A DNA stretch of 64,000 nt, from positions 62,001-126,000 of the forward strand of contig CACVKW010000228.1 in the NCBI GenBank assembly GCA_902749685.1, written 5' to 3'. The notes below the pieces were generated by a model. That model made no database searches and had not been told where the DNA came from. It saw only the letters and a program-made list of their open reading frames with translations. The stretch comes from Olavius sp. associated proteobacterium Delta 1 (GTDB lineage: Bacteria; Desulfobacterota; Desulfobacteria; Desulfobacterales; JAFDCJ01). Below are positions 1-9,444 of this stretch, in pieces; within the stretch, counting starts at the first letter, position 1, and each line of letters opens with the position of its first letter. Position numbers and translations under genes: made by a program.

Positions 1-2424
1 AGACATTTCGGCCGCCTCGATGTGCAGGGCCAGGGCCAAATCGTAGTAGGCATCCCAACAATTTTCACCCAGCAATTCCAGGCCCGTTTTAAAAGATCGC
101 AAGGCCGCCGAGAAGATGGCAGCCGTTTTGGCTCTTTTACCGGCAGACAGGTTTAGTTCAGCCAGCGTGATGCGTTCCGCATCGCCGGTTAACAGATATC
201 GTCCGGCGTTGAGTTGATCGATCACCACAAAAATCCGGTCCGGCTTATTATCCGGCGAAGAACTTTGCTGCAGCCGTTTACCGATCTGGAGGTGCACCAT
301 CGGCCGCTCATCAACCGCTATCAACGCATAAGCAGCCTGATGAATTCTATCGTGGGCAAATTTAAATTCACTGTTTAACAAGAGGTCAGAGGGTGCATCC
401 AGCAGGCTCTGAATGCCGGCATCCCAGAATTGATCGATCGAGGCATCCCCGATCGGCATAATCAATCCCTCGGCCAGGACCGGCCGCAAAGCCGCCGCGG
501 TTTGCTGGCGTGACTTTTCGCATGCCACCGCAAGGGTCTGCAAATCGAATAGGGTGCCAATGGCTGCCGCCCAGGCAACCACCGCCTGGGACTCATCATC
601 CAGCCGCTGTAATTTATCAGACAGCAGGTCAACCACATTGTCGGTAATCATGCGGTTGCGGATGCCGCTGATGTCCCATTGCCAGCTGCGATGATTGACA
701 TCAAAATTCAACAGATTTTCAGCGTACAGCAGATTCAAAAACTCGATTAAGAAAAAGGGATTGCCCCGGGTTTTTTCCATCAGAATCCGGGCCAAGGGAT
801 CCACGGTCCGGGGTTCATGCTTCAACGTCTCGGCGGTTATCAGTGCAACGTGTTCACCGCTAAGGCCGGCCAGATCCAATTGTTCAACAATACCACCCTG
901 CTGCTGAAGAGCTTCTCTAAACTGAAGAAGCGGGTGATCTGCGCCAACGTCATCATCCCGATAGGCACCGATCAGAAAAAGAAAATCAATCCCCTCATCT
1001 GCCATTAAGGACTTTATCAAGTCCAGCGAATCGCTATCGGCCTGGTTTAAAAAGTCCAGGAACAAAACCAGCGGATGCTCCGGTCTGCAAAATATGCGAA
1101 TAAAATTCAACATAACCGCCTTGATGCGTCTTTGGGCAGCCGCCGGCTCCAGTTCCATCACCGGCGGCTGGTTGCCGATAATGGCAACCGCATCCGGTAT
1201 CAGGTCCAGCAGGATCTGCCCGTTGCTTCCCAGGGCCGCCAGGATCCGATCGCGCCACAGAATGAGACGCTGCTGGCTTTCGGTCAAAAGTTGACGAACC
1301 AGGTCATGAAAAGCAGTTACAAAGGTGGCATAAGGCACACTGCGATCCGGTGCGTCAAACTGTCCCTGCAAAAAAATTCCCTCACGGTGGGCAACGCCTT
1401 TGCCGGCTTCAATAACGAGAGCGGTTTTCCCGATCCCGGCCTGGCCGGCAATGAGCATCATTTCCTTGCCACCCCGGCTGACACGATCATATGCCGCCAT
1501 CAGGGTTTCGAGTTCCTTGTGCCGGCCAACCAGCTTACGGGATATCTGAAAATTATCGGATACATCCTGGCGGCCTAACGGAAATGATTTTATCCGCCCG
1601 GTGCGCTCCAGGCGCTGAAGGCACTCTGCCAAATCCACTTCAAGACCGGCGGCAGTCTGGTATCGGTCCTCGGGGTTTTTGGCGAGCAGTTTGATGATGA
1701 CATCAGACAGCCCCTCAGGAACTTCGCTGTTCAATTTACTCGGTCTAGCCGGTTTTCTGGCAATGTGAGCGTGAACCAGTTCCAGGGCATCGGTGGTTTC
1801 AAACGGAAGCCTGCCGCTAAACATTTCATACAGCACCACTCCCAGAGAATAAAAATCCGTGCGCCAGTCAACCGGCCGGTTCATTCGACCGGTCTGCTCG
1901 GGTGACATATAGGACAGCGTACCGGCCAGTCCCTGGATTTCACCGATGGACCCGGCGCCGGATAAGGCTCGGGATGATCCAAAGTCAATAATTTGCAGAC
2001 GGTCGGCTTCCGGGTTGTAAATAATATTGGATGTCTTGATGTCGCCGTGAACAAGACTCGCGCTGTGAATTTCTCCAAGAATACGGACCAATTCAATGGC
2101 CATTGTCAAAAGCTGCTGAAGGGTGAATGTCCGGATTTTCAGCAGTGCTTTTAAATCCTGGCCGCCGATGTCTTCGGTGATCAGCACCAATCGATTGCTG
2201 ATCCGTTCAAGCCCCGCGGGCCGCGGTATGCCCTCGATATTTAAGGGGTGAATGGTTTCATATTCTCGCCGGTAGCGCAGAACTTCTTCCGGGAGGGGAT
2301 AATCCGCTTTCAATGTTTTTAAAATTACCGACCGCTCACCGGCCAGCTGCTTTGCCCGATAAACGACTGACCGACTGCTTTCATAGATTTTTTCATTGAC
2401 ATGATATCCGGGTATTTTGAGCAT
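1..2424 (-). CDS. Ser/Thr protein kinase with STAND/AAA ATPase domain (C-terminus beyond window)
   Basis: Partial: the frame is open from an ATG at 2424 down to base 1, giving 808 residues. Residues about 5-265 form a protein-kinase fold with catalytic loop HGDIKTSN (near 125) and DFG (near 146); the Gly-rich loop is degenerate. From about 310 a STAND-type ATPase follows, with Walker A GQAGIGKT (near 326) and a Walker B-like LVLFLDFLNQAD (near 453), then helical repeats. This order is that of the large bacterial kinase/ATPase proteins that often end in GAF and histidine kinase domains, so a sensor kinase C-terminus may lie outside the window. The usual LDDLQWAD of this family reads LDFLNQAD here, so ATPase activity is uncertain. 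It is probably a cytoplasmic signalling hub; its input is unknown. Confidence 0.85.
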   Translation of the reverse strand, partial: MLKIPGYHVNEKIYESSRSVVYRAKQLAGERSVILKTLKADYPLPEEVLRYRREYETIHPLNIEGIPRPAGLERISNRLVLITEDIGGQDLKALLKIRTFTLQQLLTMAIELVRILGEIHSASLVHGDIKTSNIIYNPEADRLQIIDFGSSRALSGAGSIGEIQGLAGTLSYMSPEQTGRMNRPVDWRTDFYSLGVVLYEMFSGRLPFETTDALELVHAHIARKPARPSKLNSEVPEGLSDVIIKLLAKNPEDRYQTAAGLEVDLAECLQRLERTGRIKSFPLGRQDVSDNFQISRKLVGRHKELETLMAAYDRVSRGGKEMMLIAGQAGIGKTALVIEAGKGVAHREGIFLQGQFDAPDRSVPYATFVTAFHDLVRQLLTESQQRLILWRDRILAALGSNGQILLDLIPDAVAIIGNQPPVMELEPAAAQRRIKAVMLNFIRIFCRPEHPLVLFLDFLNQADSDSLDLIKSLMADEGIDFLFLIGAYRDDDVGADHPLLQFREALQQQGGIVEQLDLAGLSGEHVALITAETLKHEPRTVDPLARILMEKTRGNPFFLIEFLNLLYAENLLNFDVNHRSWQWDISGIRNRMITDNVVDLLSDKLQRLDDESQAVVAWAAAIGTLFDLQTLAVACEKSRQQTAAALRPVLAEGLIMPIGDASIDQFWDAGIQSLLDAPSDLLLNSEFKFAHDRIHQAAYALIAVDERPMVHLQIGKRLQQSSSPDNKPDRIFVVIDQLNAGRYLLTGDAERITLAELNLSAGKRAKTAAIFSAALRSFKTGLELLGENCWDAYYDLALALHIEAAEMS

Positions 2425-2851
2425 TATGTCCCCCCCGTGTCATCAGTTTTAACACCTTTGTTAAATAAAAAAATTTAATATCAGATACTTTATCGCGCCG
2501 ACAGCAGACCGCTGCTATGGAAAAAACTGGGGCCGGAGGCGTGAGCTCAAACCAAACCCCTGACAATATAGAATGCGATAATAGCAAGTTAAGACAGCAT
2601 ATGGCATGTTGGCAATATTAAACCCGATATTTATGATCTGGCCTAGCCCGTAAAATGCAAACCGTCTCATCCGCCTGAGCATCGGACAAGTCTTGATTTT
2701 GATCTGGCAAGGTTTATATTATTTCACAGAATTTTTGATTGGATCCTGAACCTCAAGCACAAAGGCCGGCAGAATTGAGTGGAAATTACCACCTGGCTTC
2801 ACTCCGAAGGCGCGTAACAGCGGAAAGTTCCCGGATAAAAGGACCCCTTAA
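2425..2851. other. Intergenic region between divergent genes
   Basis: This 427-base stretch separates the minus-strand kinase gene from the plus-strand M48 protease gene and must hold both promoters. It is locally AT-rich near 2440-2490 (TTAAATAAAAAAATTTAA). No convincing -35/-10 pair, RNA gene or conserved small ORF could be picked out. Confidence 0.5.
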
Positions 2852-3655
2852 ATGAAGAAAATACAACTCACGCTTCTCCTTTGCCTAACACTGATCCTTG
2901 CCTGCGCCACCAGTCCAACCGGAAGACGCCAGCTCATGATCGTATCCGAGGCTAGTGCCATTTCCGCCTCCAGGCAGGCATATGTCGAGATGCTAAAGCC
3001 CTATGAGCAGCAGGGCAAGGTCGACAACGATCCGGCATTAAAAAAGCGTGTCTACAGGATTACCGGGCGTTTGATTGCCCAGGCCATCAAGTGGCGGCCG
3101 GAGACGAAAAGCTGGGAATGGAGCATCAAGATCGTCGATGAACCGGAAACGGTCAACGCCTGGGCCATGGCCGGCGGTAAGATGGCCCTGTATACGGGTC
3201 TTGTGAACAAGATTAAACCAACCGATGATGAGCTGGCCCAGGTCCTCGGCCACGAAATTGCCCATGCTTTGGCCAAGCACTCGGCCGAGAAAATGTCGGT
3301 GGCGATGGCCAGTTCCATTGGTGTGGTTGCTGTGGGTGTCGCCGCGGATCGCAAAGGATTGGCTTTGACAGGGGCGGCGCTGGCCGCGGCCCTGGCCGTC
3401 CAAAGACCAAACAGCCGGGCGGCGGAGTCTGAAGCGGATCAAATCGGTATTGAGCTGGCGGCCAAGGCCGGTTATGACCCGCGGGCTGCGATCACCCTGT
3501 GGCAGAAGATGGCCCAGGTCGGCGGCAAAGGTCCTCCCGAATTTCTCAGCACCCACCCGTCTCCGGCAAATCGCGAGAAAAAACTCGCCGAATATGTCCC
3601 CGAAATGATGCCTTATTACGAGCAGAAGGGAAAACGGCCCGTTTACCAATTGTAA
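2852..3655 (+). CDS. M48 family metalloprotease, lipoprotein
   Basis: 267 residues. A lipoprotein signal peptide with lipobox LILAC places the mature N-terminus at Cys18, so the enzyme is probably anchored to a membrane on the periplasmic side. The zinc site HEIAH is at 134-138, and the downstream SEAD motif in the sequence RAAESEAD supplies the third ligand. Size and order match the LoiP/YcaL-like M48 peptidases that degrade misfolded outer-membrane proteins. The C-terminal STHPSPANRE motif is also typical of the family. The start is the ATG preceded by AAAGGA. The next gene begins 32 bases after the stop and could be co-transcribed. The substrate is unknown. Confidence 0.9.
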   Translation: MKKIQLTLLLCLTLILACATSPTGRRQLMIVSEASAISASRQAYVEMLKPYEQQGKVDNDPALKKRVYRITGRLIAQAIKWRPETKSWEWSIKIVDEPETVNAWAMAGGKMALYTGLVNKIKPTDDELAQVLGHEIAHALAKHSAEKMSVAMASSIGVVAVGVAADRKGLALTGAALAAALAVQRPNSRAAESEADQIGIELAAKAGYDPRAAITLWQKMAQVGGKGPPEFLSTHPSPANREKKLAEYVPEMMPYYEQKGKRPVYQL

Positions 3656-3687
3656 TCAAAGCACTTATTCAGTTTCATGACGCGGTC

Positions 3688-4065
3688 ATGAGCAAAGGAA
3701 AAATAGAAGCCAGATACAAAGAGTTGGCCTACCTGAAAACATCCAGCATTAACGACTGCCGCTATTGAACCAGCTACCACACTGCTTCGGCGAAGCAGGT
3801 CGGCGTGACTGAAAAACAGATAGCGGCGCTGAGGTTTTACCAGCGCAGTGAGGCTTTTGACGAAAAAGAAAAAACCACCATCCGTTTTGCGGATATTGTT
3901 ACCCGTGGCGCCACCGCCGTCGACTCCAATGTATTGGAATATATCGGAAAATTTTATTCCGAGGATGAAATTGTTGAGCTGACGATGGTGATTGCCCTGG
4001 CCAATATGGTCAACCGGATCAACGATGCCCTGAAGATCGAGCCAGATTTAGGCGAGGCCGAATAA
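3688..4065 (+). CDS. AhpD/carboxymuconolactone decarboxylase-like protein, candidate selenoprotein (in-frame TGA at 3766)
   Basis: The frame before the TGA (KELAYLKTSSINDCRY) and the frame after it (TSYHTASAKQVG) join without a shift into one CMD/AhpD domain. The motif reads E-x11-C-x2-(TGA)-x3-H, exactly the AhpD active-site spacing, so the TGA occupies the second, catalytic Cys. A stable hairpin follows at SECIS distance. Read through, the product is 125 residues from the ATG at 3688. That start has no clear Shine-Dalgarno, and similarity seems to extend a few codons upstream (ALIQFHDAV), so the true N-terminus is uncertain. AhpD-like selenoproteins with CxxU are known from sulfate-reducing deltaproteobacteria. 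The role would be thiol/selenol peroxidase or disulfide reductase. The alternative is a pseudogene with one Cys-to-stop mutation. Confidence 0.7.
3779..3800 (+). promoter_or_regulatory. Putative bacterial SECIS hairpin
   Basis: A perfect 7-bp stem CTGCTTC/GAAGCAG (3782-3788 with 3792-3798) closes a GGC loop. The loop starts 21 bases after the TGA at 3766-3768. Published bacterial SECIS models need a small apical loop with a G in its first positions about 16-37 bases past the UGA, and this fits. Two more pairs can form below a bulged A. Confidence 0.6.
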
Positions 4066-4134
4066 GGATTTCGTGCTAAACTCAAAAATTAGATTTATAT
4101 ACAGATACGCAATTCCTTATGAAGCTGGGTATAC

Positions 4135-4914
4135 CTAAATTTTAAACTCAGGCTGACGCTTCTCTTTAAAAGCCAACATACCCTCTCTGGCCTCGTCGGT
4201 TCCCCAGAAAAATGTCAACAACTCCACCCCGGCTTCCACACTCGGTGTTAACATATCGTAATAAACATTGTGCATCTTTTTGGCCAGGGCAATGGCGGTG
4301 GGACTTTTGCTCAAGATTTCCAGAGCCCAGCTATCGGCTTCCTGCTCCAGTTCATCGGGAGAAACCACTTTGTTGATCCAGCCCATGGATTCGGCTTCCC
4401 GGGCCGAATACATCCGGCAAAGATAGGTGATTTCCCGGGAGCGCTTTTCTCCCACAAGAAAAGGCAGATTCTGGGGCACACCGTACATCGGCACCGAGCC
4501 TACGCGGGGACCGGCCTGGGCGAATCTGGCGTTTTCAGAAGCGATGGTCATGTCACAGGCAATATTGATTTCATTGCCCCCGCCCACACAAACCCCGTGT
4601 ACGGCTGCAATTACCGGTTTGGAGATTCTTCTGACCGCATCAATCATGGCTTTAAAATCTGCCAGATAAGCTCGCCGCTCGGAAGCCGCGGCCCGGGTCA
4701 ACTGCAGCAATTCTTCCAGATCACCACCGGCACACCAGGCTTTACCGGCACCCTTCAAAATGATGACCCGCACCTCAGTCTCAGACTCGGCCTGTTTTAA
4801 GGCAGCCGTTAAATCCAGGACGAGCTGACGATTCAGTGCATTAAACACATCCGGACGGTTAAGTGTCAGGTAACATAGGCCGTTTTTCGATTGATAGATA
4901 ACGGTTGAATCCAT
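4135..4914 (-). CDS. Enoyl-CoA hydratase/isomerase (crotonase) family protein
   Basis: 259 residues from the ATG at 4914, which has AGGAG five bases upstream; a GTG two codons earlier overlaps that ribosome site and is less likely. The crotonase fold is clear. The CoA/oxyanion segments are AWCAGGDLEEL near the first third and the Gly-rich HGVCVGGGNE in the middle; GPRVGSVPMYG and SAREAESMGW follow. The enzyme would act on an acyl-CoA in beta-oxidation or a related hydration/isomerisation. The GPRVGS segment recalls MenB-like members, so the exact reaction cannot be fixed. It stands alone, convergent with the AhpD-like gene and with no other acyl-CoA genes beside it. Confidence 0.88.
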   Translation of the reverse strand: MDSTVIYQSKNGLCYLTLNRPDVFNALNRQLVLDLTAALKQAESETEVRVIILKGAGKAWCAGGDLEELLQLTRAAASERRAYLADFKAMIDAVRRISKPVIAAVHGVCVGGGNEINIACDMTIASENARFAQAGPRVGSVPMYGVPQNLPFLVGEKRSREITYLCRMYSAREAESMGWINKVVSPDELEQEADSWALEILSKSPTAIALAKKMHNVYYDMLTPSVEAGVELLTFFWGTDEAREGMLAFKEKRQPEFKI

Positions 4915-5049
4915 AATCACTCCTTTCTAAAACGGAAATTTGTCTATTCAATTTTTTATTTCTGGTGAAACCACACATATGGTTTAAAATCCGGCCGCTC
5001 CTCATAAATTTTCTCGCCGGAATAGATAATATATCAAAATGTATTATGC

Positions 5050-6222
5050 TTATTTGCCGGGTTCCGGCAAATAACGGATCAAGAGAACTGCTGCCAGAGG
5101 AATAAAAGCGACGAAATTTAAGACAGTGCGGATGTCAAAAGCGTCGGCCACCCTGCCGGTAAGGGGCATCAAAAGCCCGGCGATTCCGAGGGCTAACCCC
5201 ATAACGATGCTGGACACCAGTGACCGACCTTCGGGGGCAACCTTCTGGGCCAGCGCCACTGCCGGAAACAGGGTGGCCAAAAGCAGGAATCCGGACATGA
5301 ACGCAAACGGATACAACTGCCAGCCGGTAGCTTGAATGAACAGCAAAAGGCTGGGAGATGAAAGGCCAAAAGAAAAATAATAGATGGGCTTAAAGCCGAT
5401 CCGATCCACGAGGTGACCGCACACGAGGGCACTGACAGATCCGCCGACGGTAAACAGGGAGAGGATGCTGCCGACCGACACCAGCGAGTGTCCTTCGGCG
5501 GCCGTCAGGACCGGTATGAAAGTCAGGAGGGCCTGTTCCACAAAAGCTCTTGAACAGGCGATGGACCAGATCAAGACAATCGGCTTCCATACCTTGCCGA
5601 TGCTTACTTTAAGGGAGCCGAAAAAATCCGTTTGCGCGTGACCGGAGCCATTAGAAGCCGGAATCATAATGAAAAGAACCGCAAAAACCAGCACCCCAAA
5701 AAGGGTTAGAATCGGCAAACGATGCAGTCCCATCAGGGTCACATAGGCCGAACAAACGAGGGGTCCTAGGGTAAATCCCAGCGTGCCCCCCAGGCCGAAC
5801 AGTGACATGGCCATTCCGGTACGCCGGCCGGCGTAAACCGACACCATCCCGGCCGCAGTGGGATGATAAATAGCCGAGCTGATCGAACCCAGGCCGATCA
5901 GCAGGAGAACCATCCAGAAATAGGGGGCAACACCAACCATGGGGATACAGATCGCCCCCACAAACGAGCCGACCAAAAGGACGACCCGCGTTTTATAACG
6001 ATCGGCCAGATAACCGAAAACGGGTTGAATCAGAAATGCCATAAATGTGGCGATGCCGGTTATCAGACCCACCTGGGCCAGGCTCAAGTTGAATTTGTTC
6101 GCCAGCACCGGCAGCAGCGGCCGGATAAAAGACTGGAAGAAATCGCCGATAAAATGAATCAGGAATAGAGCAAAAATCGCTTTTTTGTTGATTTGGCTGG
6201 TGTCGGTCACGGGCTTTCTCAC
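5050..6222 (-). CDS. MFS transporter, fosmidomycin-resistance (Fsr)-like
   Basis: 390 residues with about twelve hydrophobic segments, hence an inner-membrane major facilitator. The first half carries the family loop [14 protein letters not shown] between TM2 and TM3, and the second half has a matching [11 protein letters not shown]. The segments [16 protein letters not shown] and [14 protein letters not shown] are characteristic of the Fsr group of proton-coupled drug exporters. It probably exports a small toxic compound; the substrate cannot be told from sequence. It is a single gene, same strand as the crotonase but 135 bases upstream of it. Confidence 0.85.
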   Translation of the reverse strand: MRKPVTDTSQINKKAIFALFLIHFIGDFFQSFIRPLLPVLANKFNLSLAQVGLITGIATFMAFLIQPVFGYLADRYKTRVVLLVGSFVGAICIPMVGVAPYFWMVLLLIGLGSISSAIYHPTAAGMVSVYAGRRTGMAMSLFGLGGTLGFTLGPLVCSAYVTLMGLHRLPILTLFGVLVFAVLFIMIPASNGSGHAQTDFFGSLKVSIGKVWKPIVLIWSIACSRAFVEQALLTFIPVLTAAEGHSLVSVGSILSLFTVGGSVSALVCGHLVDRIGFKPIYYFSFGLSSPSLLLFIQATGWQLYPFAFMSGFLLLATLFPAVALAQKVAPEGRSLVSSIVMGLALGIAGLLMPLTGRVADAFDIRTVLNFVAFIPLAAVLLIRYLPEPGK

Positions 6223-6682
6223 ATTCGGATTTCTTGACTGCGCTCCTTTAGCATTTTACCGGACTGCAGTAAAGATGAATCGACAATGAAATTCGTCAAT
6301 CATTTGCAGGCAGTAGAAATGCGTTTGACATCATAAATCCATTATATTAAGTAGTAATCGGTTGGTTTTCTGAAATCAAAACCATGTCCCTTAAATTTCA
6401 ATAACTTGACTCGTTTTATACATGTAACTGACGAGGCGAAGCAATATCAAAGGGCCAAAGACCGCGAGCCGGAGATAGCCGTTTGCAGCGGTTTTTTCTT
6501 GGAGAAAAAAAGCTAAATAATCCCATTAATTTTGTCCGAATCGGCTCTGCCCTAGAGGGCCGGCTCAGATCATGTTCTTTAATTACTTCATCGCCCACAC
6601 CATCAATCACCCTTCCAACTAGAGAAAATTTACTCCATAAATCGGCCGGCATCCGCAAAAATGGGGGGAAATTAAAAGGACC
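6223..6682. other. Intergenic region with a long leader before the ABC exporter genes
   Basis: These 460 bases lie between the divergent MFS and ABC genes. AT-rich promoter-like sequence includes TTGACA at 6325-6330, but the -10 is poor. At about 6450-6500 a GC-rich stretch can fold, with ACCGC pairing GCGGT before a TTTTTT run, resembling an intrinsic terminator or attenuator. No riboswitch class was recognised and no short ORF looks real. Confidence 0.4.
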
Positions 6683-7594
6683 GTGGACTCCTTTAAAGCT
6701 GCGATCGAAGCCATGGATTTAACCAAATTCTATGGCGCATCAAGAGGCGTTATAGATCTCAACCTGTCTATCCAGCAGGGGGAAATTTTTGGATTCCTAG
6801 GCCCCAACGGTTCCGGGAAAACCACAACCATCCGTCTTTTTCTCAATTTGATAACACCTACAAAAGGTAACATATTTCTGCTGGAAAGGCCGTGCAAAAA
6901 GGGCGATAAAGCGCTGTTGCAAATGATAGGCTATCTGGCGGGAGAAATTGGCCTTTATCATGATTTTACAGGGATGGAGTATTTGCACCATCTGATGAAG
7001 CTCAAGGGCGGCAACCCAAAGGGGATTTCAGCGCAGAAAATGGACCGTCTCATCGAAAGGTTCAAAATAGACTTACACAGAAAAATCAAAGGTTACTCCA
7101 GCGGGATGAAACAAATGGTGGCAATCATCCAGGCCTTCATGCATGATCCCCTTTTGCTGATTCTTGATGAGCCTACAAGGGGCCTTGACCCGCTCATGCA
7201 GGAGCAGTTCCATGATCTTCTGCGTGAGGAGAAACGCAGAGGTCGAACCATTTTCTTATCTTCCCACAATCTGGGGGAAGTGGAGAAAATTTGTGACCGG
7301 GTGGGCGTGATTAAAGAAGGTCGGCTCTTCTTGGTCGAGGAAATTGAAAAATACCGAACACTGGTGGGTAAAAAAATCAGCTTGGTAACTAAAGGGCAAA
7401 CCACAGGGCTGTCAGAGACGCTCAATGAGCTGAGCGGCGTAGAAAATGTGAATAGGAGAGGCGCCCAAGTGGAGTTTTTCTACAAAGGGAGTATGCAAAA
7501 ACTCATTGAGCGCGTCGCCGCCCTTGACCTATCGGACTTCACCTGTGAGACGCCAAGTCTTGAAGACGTTTTCATCAGGCTCTATGAGGATTAA
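6683..7594 (+). CDS. ABC transporter ATP-binding protein (ABC-2 type exporter)
   Basis: 303 residues. The nucleotide-binding domain has Walker A GPNGSGKT (near 40), the signature YSSGMKQ, Walker B LLLILDEPTRGLDP and the H-loop SSHNL. A C-terminal extension of about 75 residues ending in TPSLEDVFIRLYED is typical of ABC-2 drug, antibiotic or gliding-type ATPases. The start is a GTG with AAAAGGA just upstream; an ATG ten codons later (6713) is the alternative. The permease gene follows, with translation probably coupled. Together they form a half-size exporter of unknown substrate. Confidence 0.9.
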   Translation: MDSFKAAIEAMDLTKFYGASRGVIDLNLSIQQGEIFGFLGPNGSGKTTTIRLFLNLITPTKGNIFLLERPCKKGDKALLQMIGYLAGEIGLYHDFTGMEYLHHLMKLKGGNPKGISAQKMDRLIERFKIDLHRKIKGYSSGMKQMVAIIQAFMHDPLLLILDEPTRGLDPLMQEQFHDLLREEKRRGRTIFLSSHNLGEVEKICDRVGVIKEGRLFLVEEIEKYRTLVGKKISLVTKGQTTGLSETLNELSGVENVNRRGAQVEFFYKGSMQKLIERVAALDLSDFTCETPSLEDVFIRLYED

Positions 7595-7598
7595 GATA

Positions 7599-8405
7599 AT
7601 GATTAACAAAGAGCTTGTGCGGATGTTTATACGCCGACATCTTATTCTCTCCCTGGTCGTATCGATCGGTTCCGGGATTCTTGCCCTTGGCCTGACCCTA
7701 TTATTCCCTGATACGCATCTTGAAGATGCTGCAAAAATATCCATGGGGTGGCCGCAGATCATGAAAGATCTCTTTGGTGATCCAATCCATGCCTTCACCG
7801 ACATATACGGGTGGCTCAACCTGCAGGTTTTCCATATCACTTTTTGGGCCATCTTTGGTGTTTTCGCATCACTGCTGGCGTCATACATTGTCGCAACGGA
7901 GGTGGAGGGAAAAACCATCGATACCCTGCTTTCGTGCTCCATCACGCGATCCGAGGTAATTGTCAGCAGACTGATCGGCCTTGCAATGATCTTGACTTTA
8001 TCCATCATCCCCTTTTTTCTGGGATGTCTCCTGGGTATCTTGATTCTTGGCCAACCCCTTCAGATTGATGCCATTGGGGCCGCATGCCTTGCGGGTCTTT
8101 TCCTTTTTCTTGTCGTTGCCGCCACCACGCTTCTTATCTCCGTTTACATTCCCTATCAGACGCCCTGCCTGATCATAACATGGGGATTTTTTGGCTTTCT
8201 GTTTCTCTTTAAAGAAGCTATCACCAAGCTGGTGCCGGTCTTGAATAATTTGGCTTTCTTAAGTCCATATCACTATTACCGCACGGCCGACATTCTCCTG
8301 CGCCAAACCTACCTTTTGTCTGATTGGGTCGTACTCCTGTGTATTTTTATATCTTTTTCATTCCTTGCCGCGCTTTATTTTGCACGCCGGGATATTCCTT
8401 TATGA
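7599..8405 (+). CDS. ABC-2 type permease subunit
   Basis: 268 residues from the ATG at 7599, chosen because GAGGA lies 8 bases upstream; the ATG at 7584 would overlap the ATPase gene. Six hydrophobic segments are visible. The cytoplasmic motif EVEGKTIDTLLSCSITRSEVIVSR is the usual ABC-2 membrane-protein signature (E-x-x-x-T-x-x-x-L-L-x-x-P-[IV]-x-R-x-x family). It lies four bases after the ATPase stop, so both are one operon and one exporter. The next gene is convergent, and no obvious terminator hairpin separates them. Confidence 0.85.
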   Translation: MINKELVRMFIRRHLILSLVVSIGSGILALGLTLLFPDTHLEDAAKISMGWPQIMKDLFGDPIHAFTDIYGWLNLQVFHITFWAIFGVFASLLASYIVATEVEGKTIDTLLSCSITRSEVIVSRLIGLAMILTLSIIPFFLGCLLGILILGQPLQIDAIGAACLAGLFLFLVVAATTLLISVYIPYQTPCLIITWGFFGFLFLFKEAITKLVPVLNNLAFLSPYHYYRTADILLRQTYLLSDWVVLLCIFISFSFLAALYFARRDIPL

Positions 8406-8442
8406 TTTCAGGAACGGATCAATAAAAAGATGGCAAGGCCGC

Positions 8443-9207
8443 TTATGTCCGCAGGTAGGAGGCGCCGTTGACGTCGATGATGCAGCCGGTGAGATAATCG
8501 GTGCCTTCGGCCGCCAGGAACAACACCACCCGGGCAATTTCCTCGGGACGCGCCACACGATTCAAAGGGCTCTGAGTCCGAATGGCATCTCCTGCGGGAC
8601 CGGCCAGCACGGAAGCGGCCATATCGGTTTCCACAAAACCGGGGGCAACCGCATACATGAAAATGTTGTGGGGGGCCAGGGCCTGGGCCATTGATTGGCT
8701 GAAGGCATTGAGTCCGGCCTTGCTGGCACCGTAGGCCGGGGCATCCGGTTCGCCTCGAAAGGCGCCGCGCGAGGTGATGTTGATGATTTTACCGCCGCCG
8801 CTTTTCATCATGTGGCGGGCCACATGAAAAGACAGATGGGCCGGCCCCATCAGATTCGTTAATATGGTTTTTTCCCAGCTGCGCTGCCAATCTTCAAATG
8901 TCGTTGTGGCGACAGGATGAAATTCATAAACCCCGGCATTATTGACCAGCACATCGATTCTGCCCGTTTCGCTGACCGTTTTTTGCGCCATTTTGCCGAC
9001 AGCCGTTGCATCGGATAAATCCGCCTGAACGATCAGATGAGAAGCGCCGGCAAGACCTGCCAGGGTGTGTTCGGCAGCTTCCCGGTTTTTATGAAAATGC
9101 ACCACAATACGGGCCCGGCGTTCGGCAAACTGCCGGGCAATCTCACGGCCGATACCGCGGGATGCTCCGGTTACCATCACCACTTTGTCTGAAAAATCTG
9201 TTCGCAC
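8443..9207 (-). CDS. Short-chain dehydrogenase/reductase, FabG-like
   Basis: 254 residues from a GTG at 9207 with GGAAGGA about ten bases upstream; the open frame extends farther 5' but that part has no SDR character. The NAD(P)-binding motif is TGASRGIG and the NNAG motif follows. The catalytic triad is Ser in NITSRGAF plus YxxxK in AYGASKAG. The C-terminal NGASYLRT end is usual for the family. It probably reduces a 3-oxoacyl or other carbonyl substrate using NAD(P)H. It stands alone, downstream (on the minus strand) of the potD-like gene by about 240 bases, so a link with fatty-acid synthesis is not supported by context. Confidence 0.88.
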   Translation of the reverse strand: MRTDFSDKVVMVTGASRGIGREIARQFAERRARIVVHFHKNREAAEHTLAGLAGASHLIVQADLSDATAVGKMAQKTVSETGRIDVLVNNAGVYEFHPVATTTFEDWQRSWEKTILTNLMGPAHLSFHVARHMMKSGGGKIINITSRGAFRGEPDAPAYGASKAGLNAFSQSMAQALAPHNIFMYAVAPGFVETDMAASVLAGPAGDAIRTQSPLNRVARPEEIARVVLFLAAEGTDYLTGCIIDVNGASYLRT

Positions 9208-9444
9208 TCTTAAAGTTTCCTTCCCGAATTCGGTGTCATTGCTCCGGACTAACAATATGTTCTCTGGTTTTACCCGAAGTTGCCGGTGACGCCGGAGCCG
9301 TATCGGAAGGCAGGCTGCAGCCGCAGGCGGTTCGCGCAGCGGATTCCAGGCGTCGATCCCAGTAAAGCGTATCCGCTTTTTGACAGACCCAGTGCCGGTG
9401 GTCAATCTACAAAAAATCACTTCTAACGGGGCAAGTTCAGACCG

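Noticed and set aside
3038..3649. Open frame antisense to the M48 protease gene
   Set aside because: The protease has all catalytic motifs; the antisense translation shows none.
6416..6658. 80-residue open frame in the gap before the ABC genes
   Set aside because: No ribosome site, no family resemblance, and it overlaps folded leader-like sequence.
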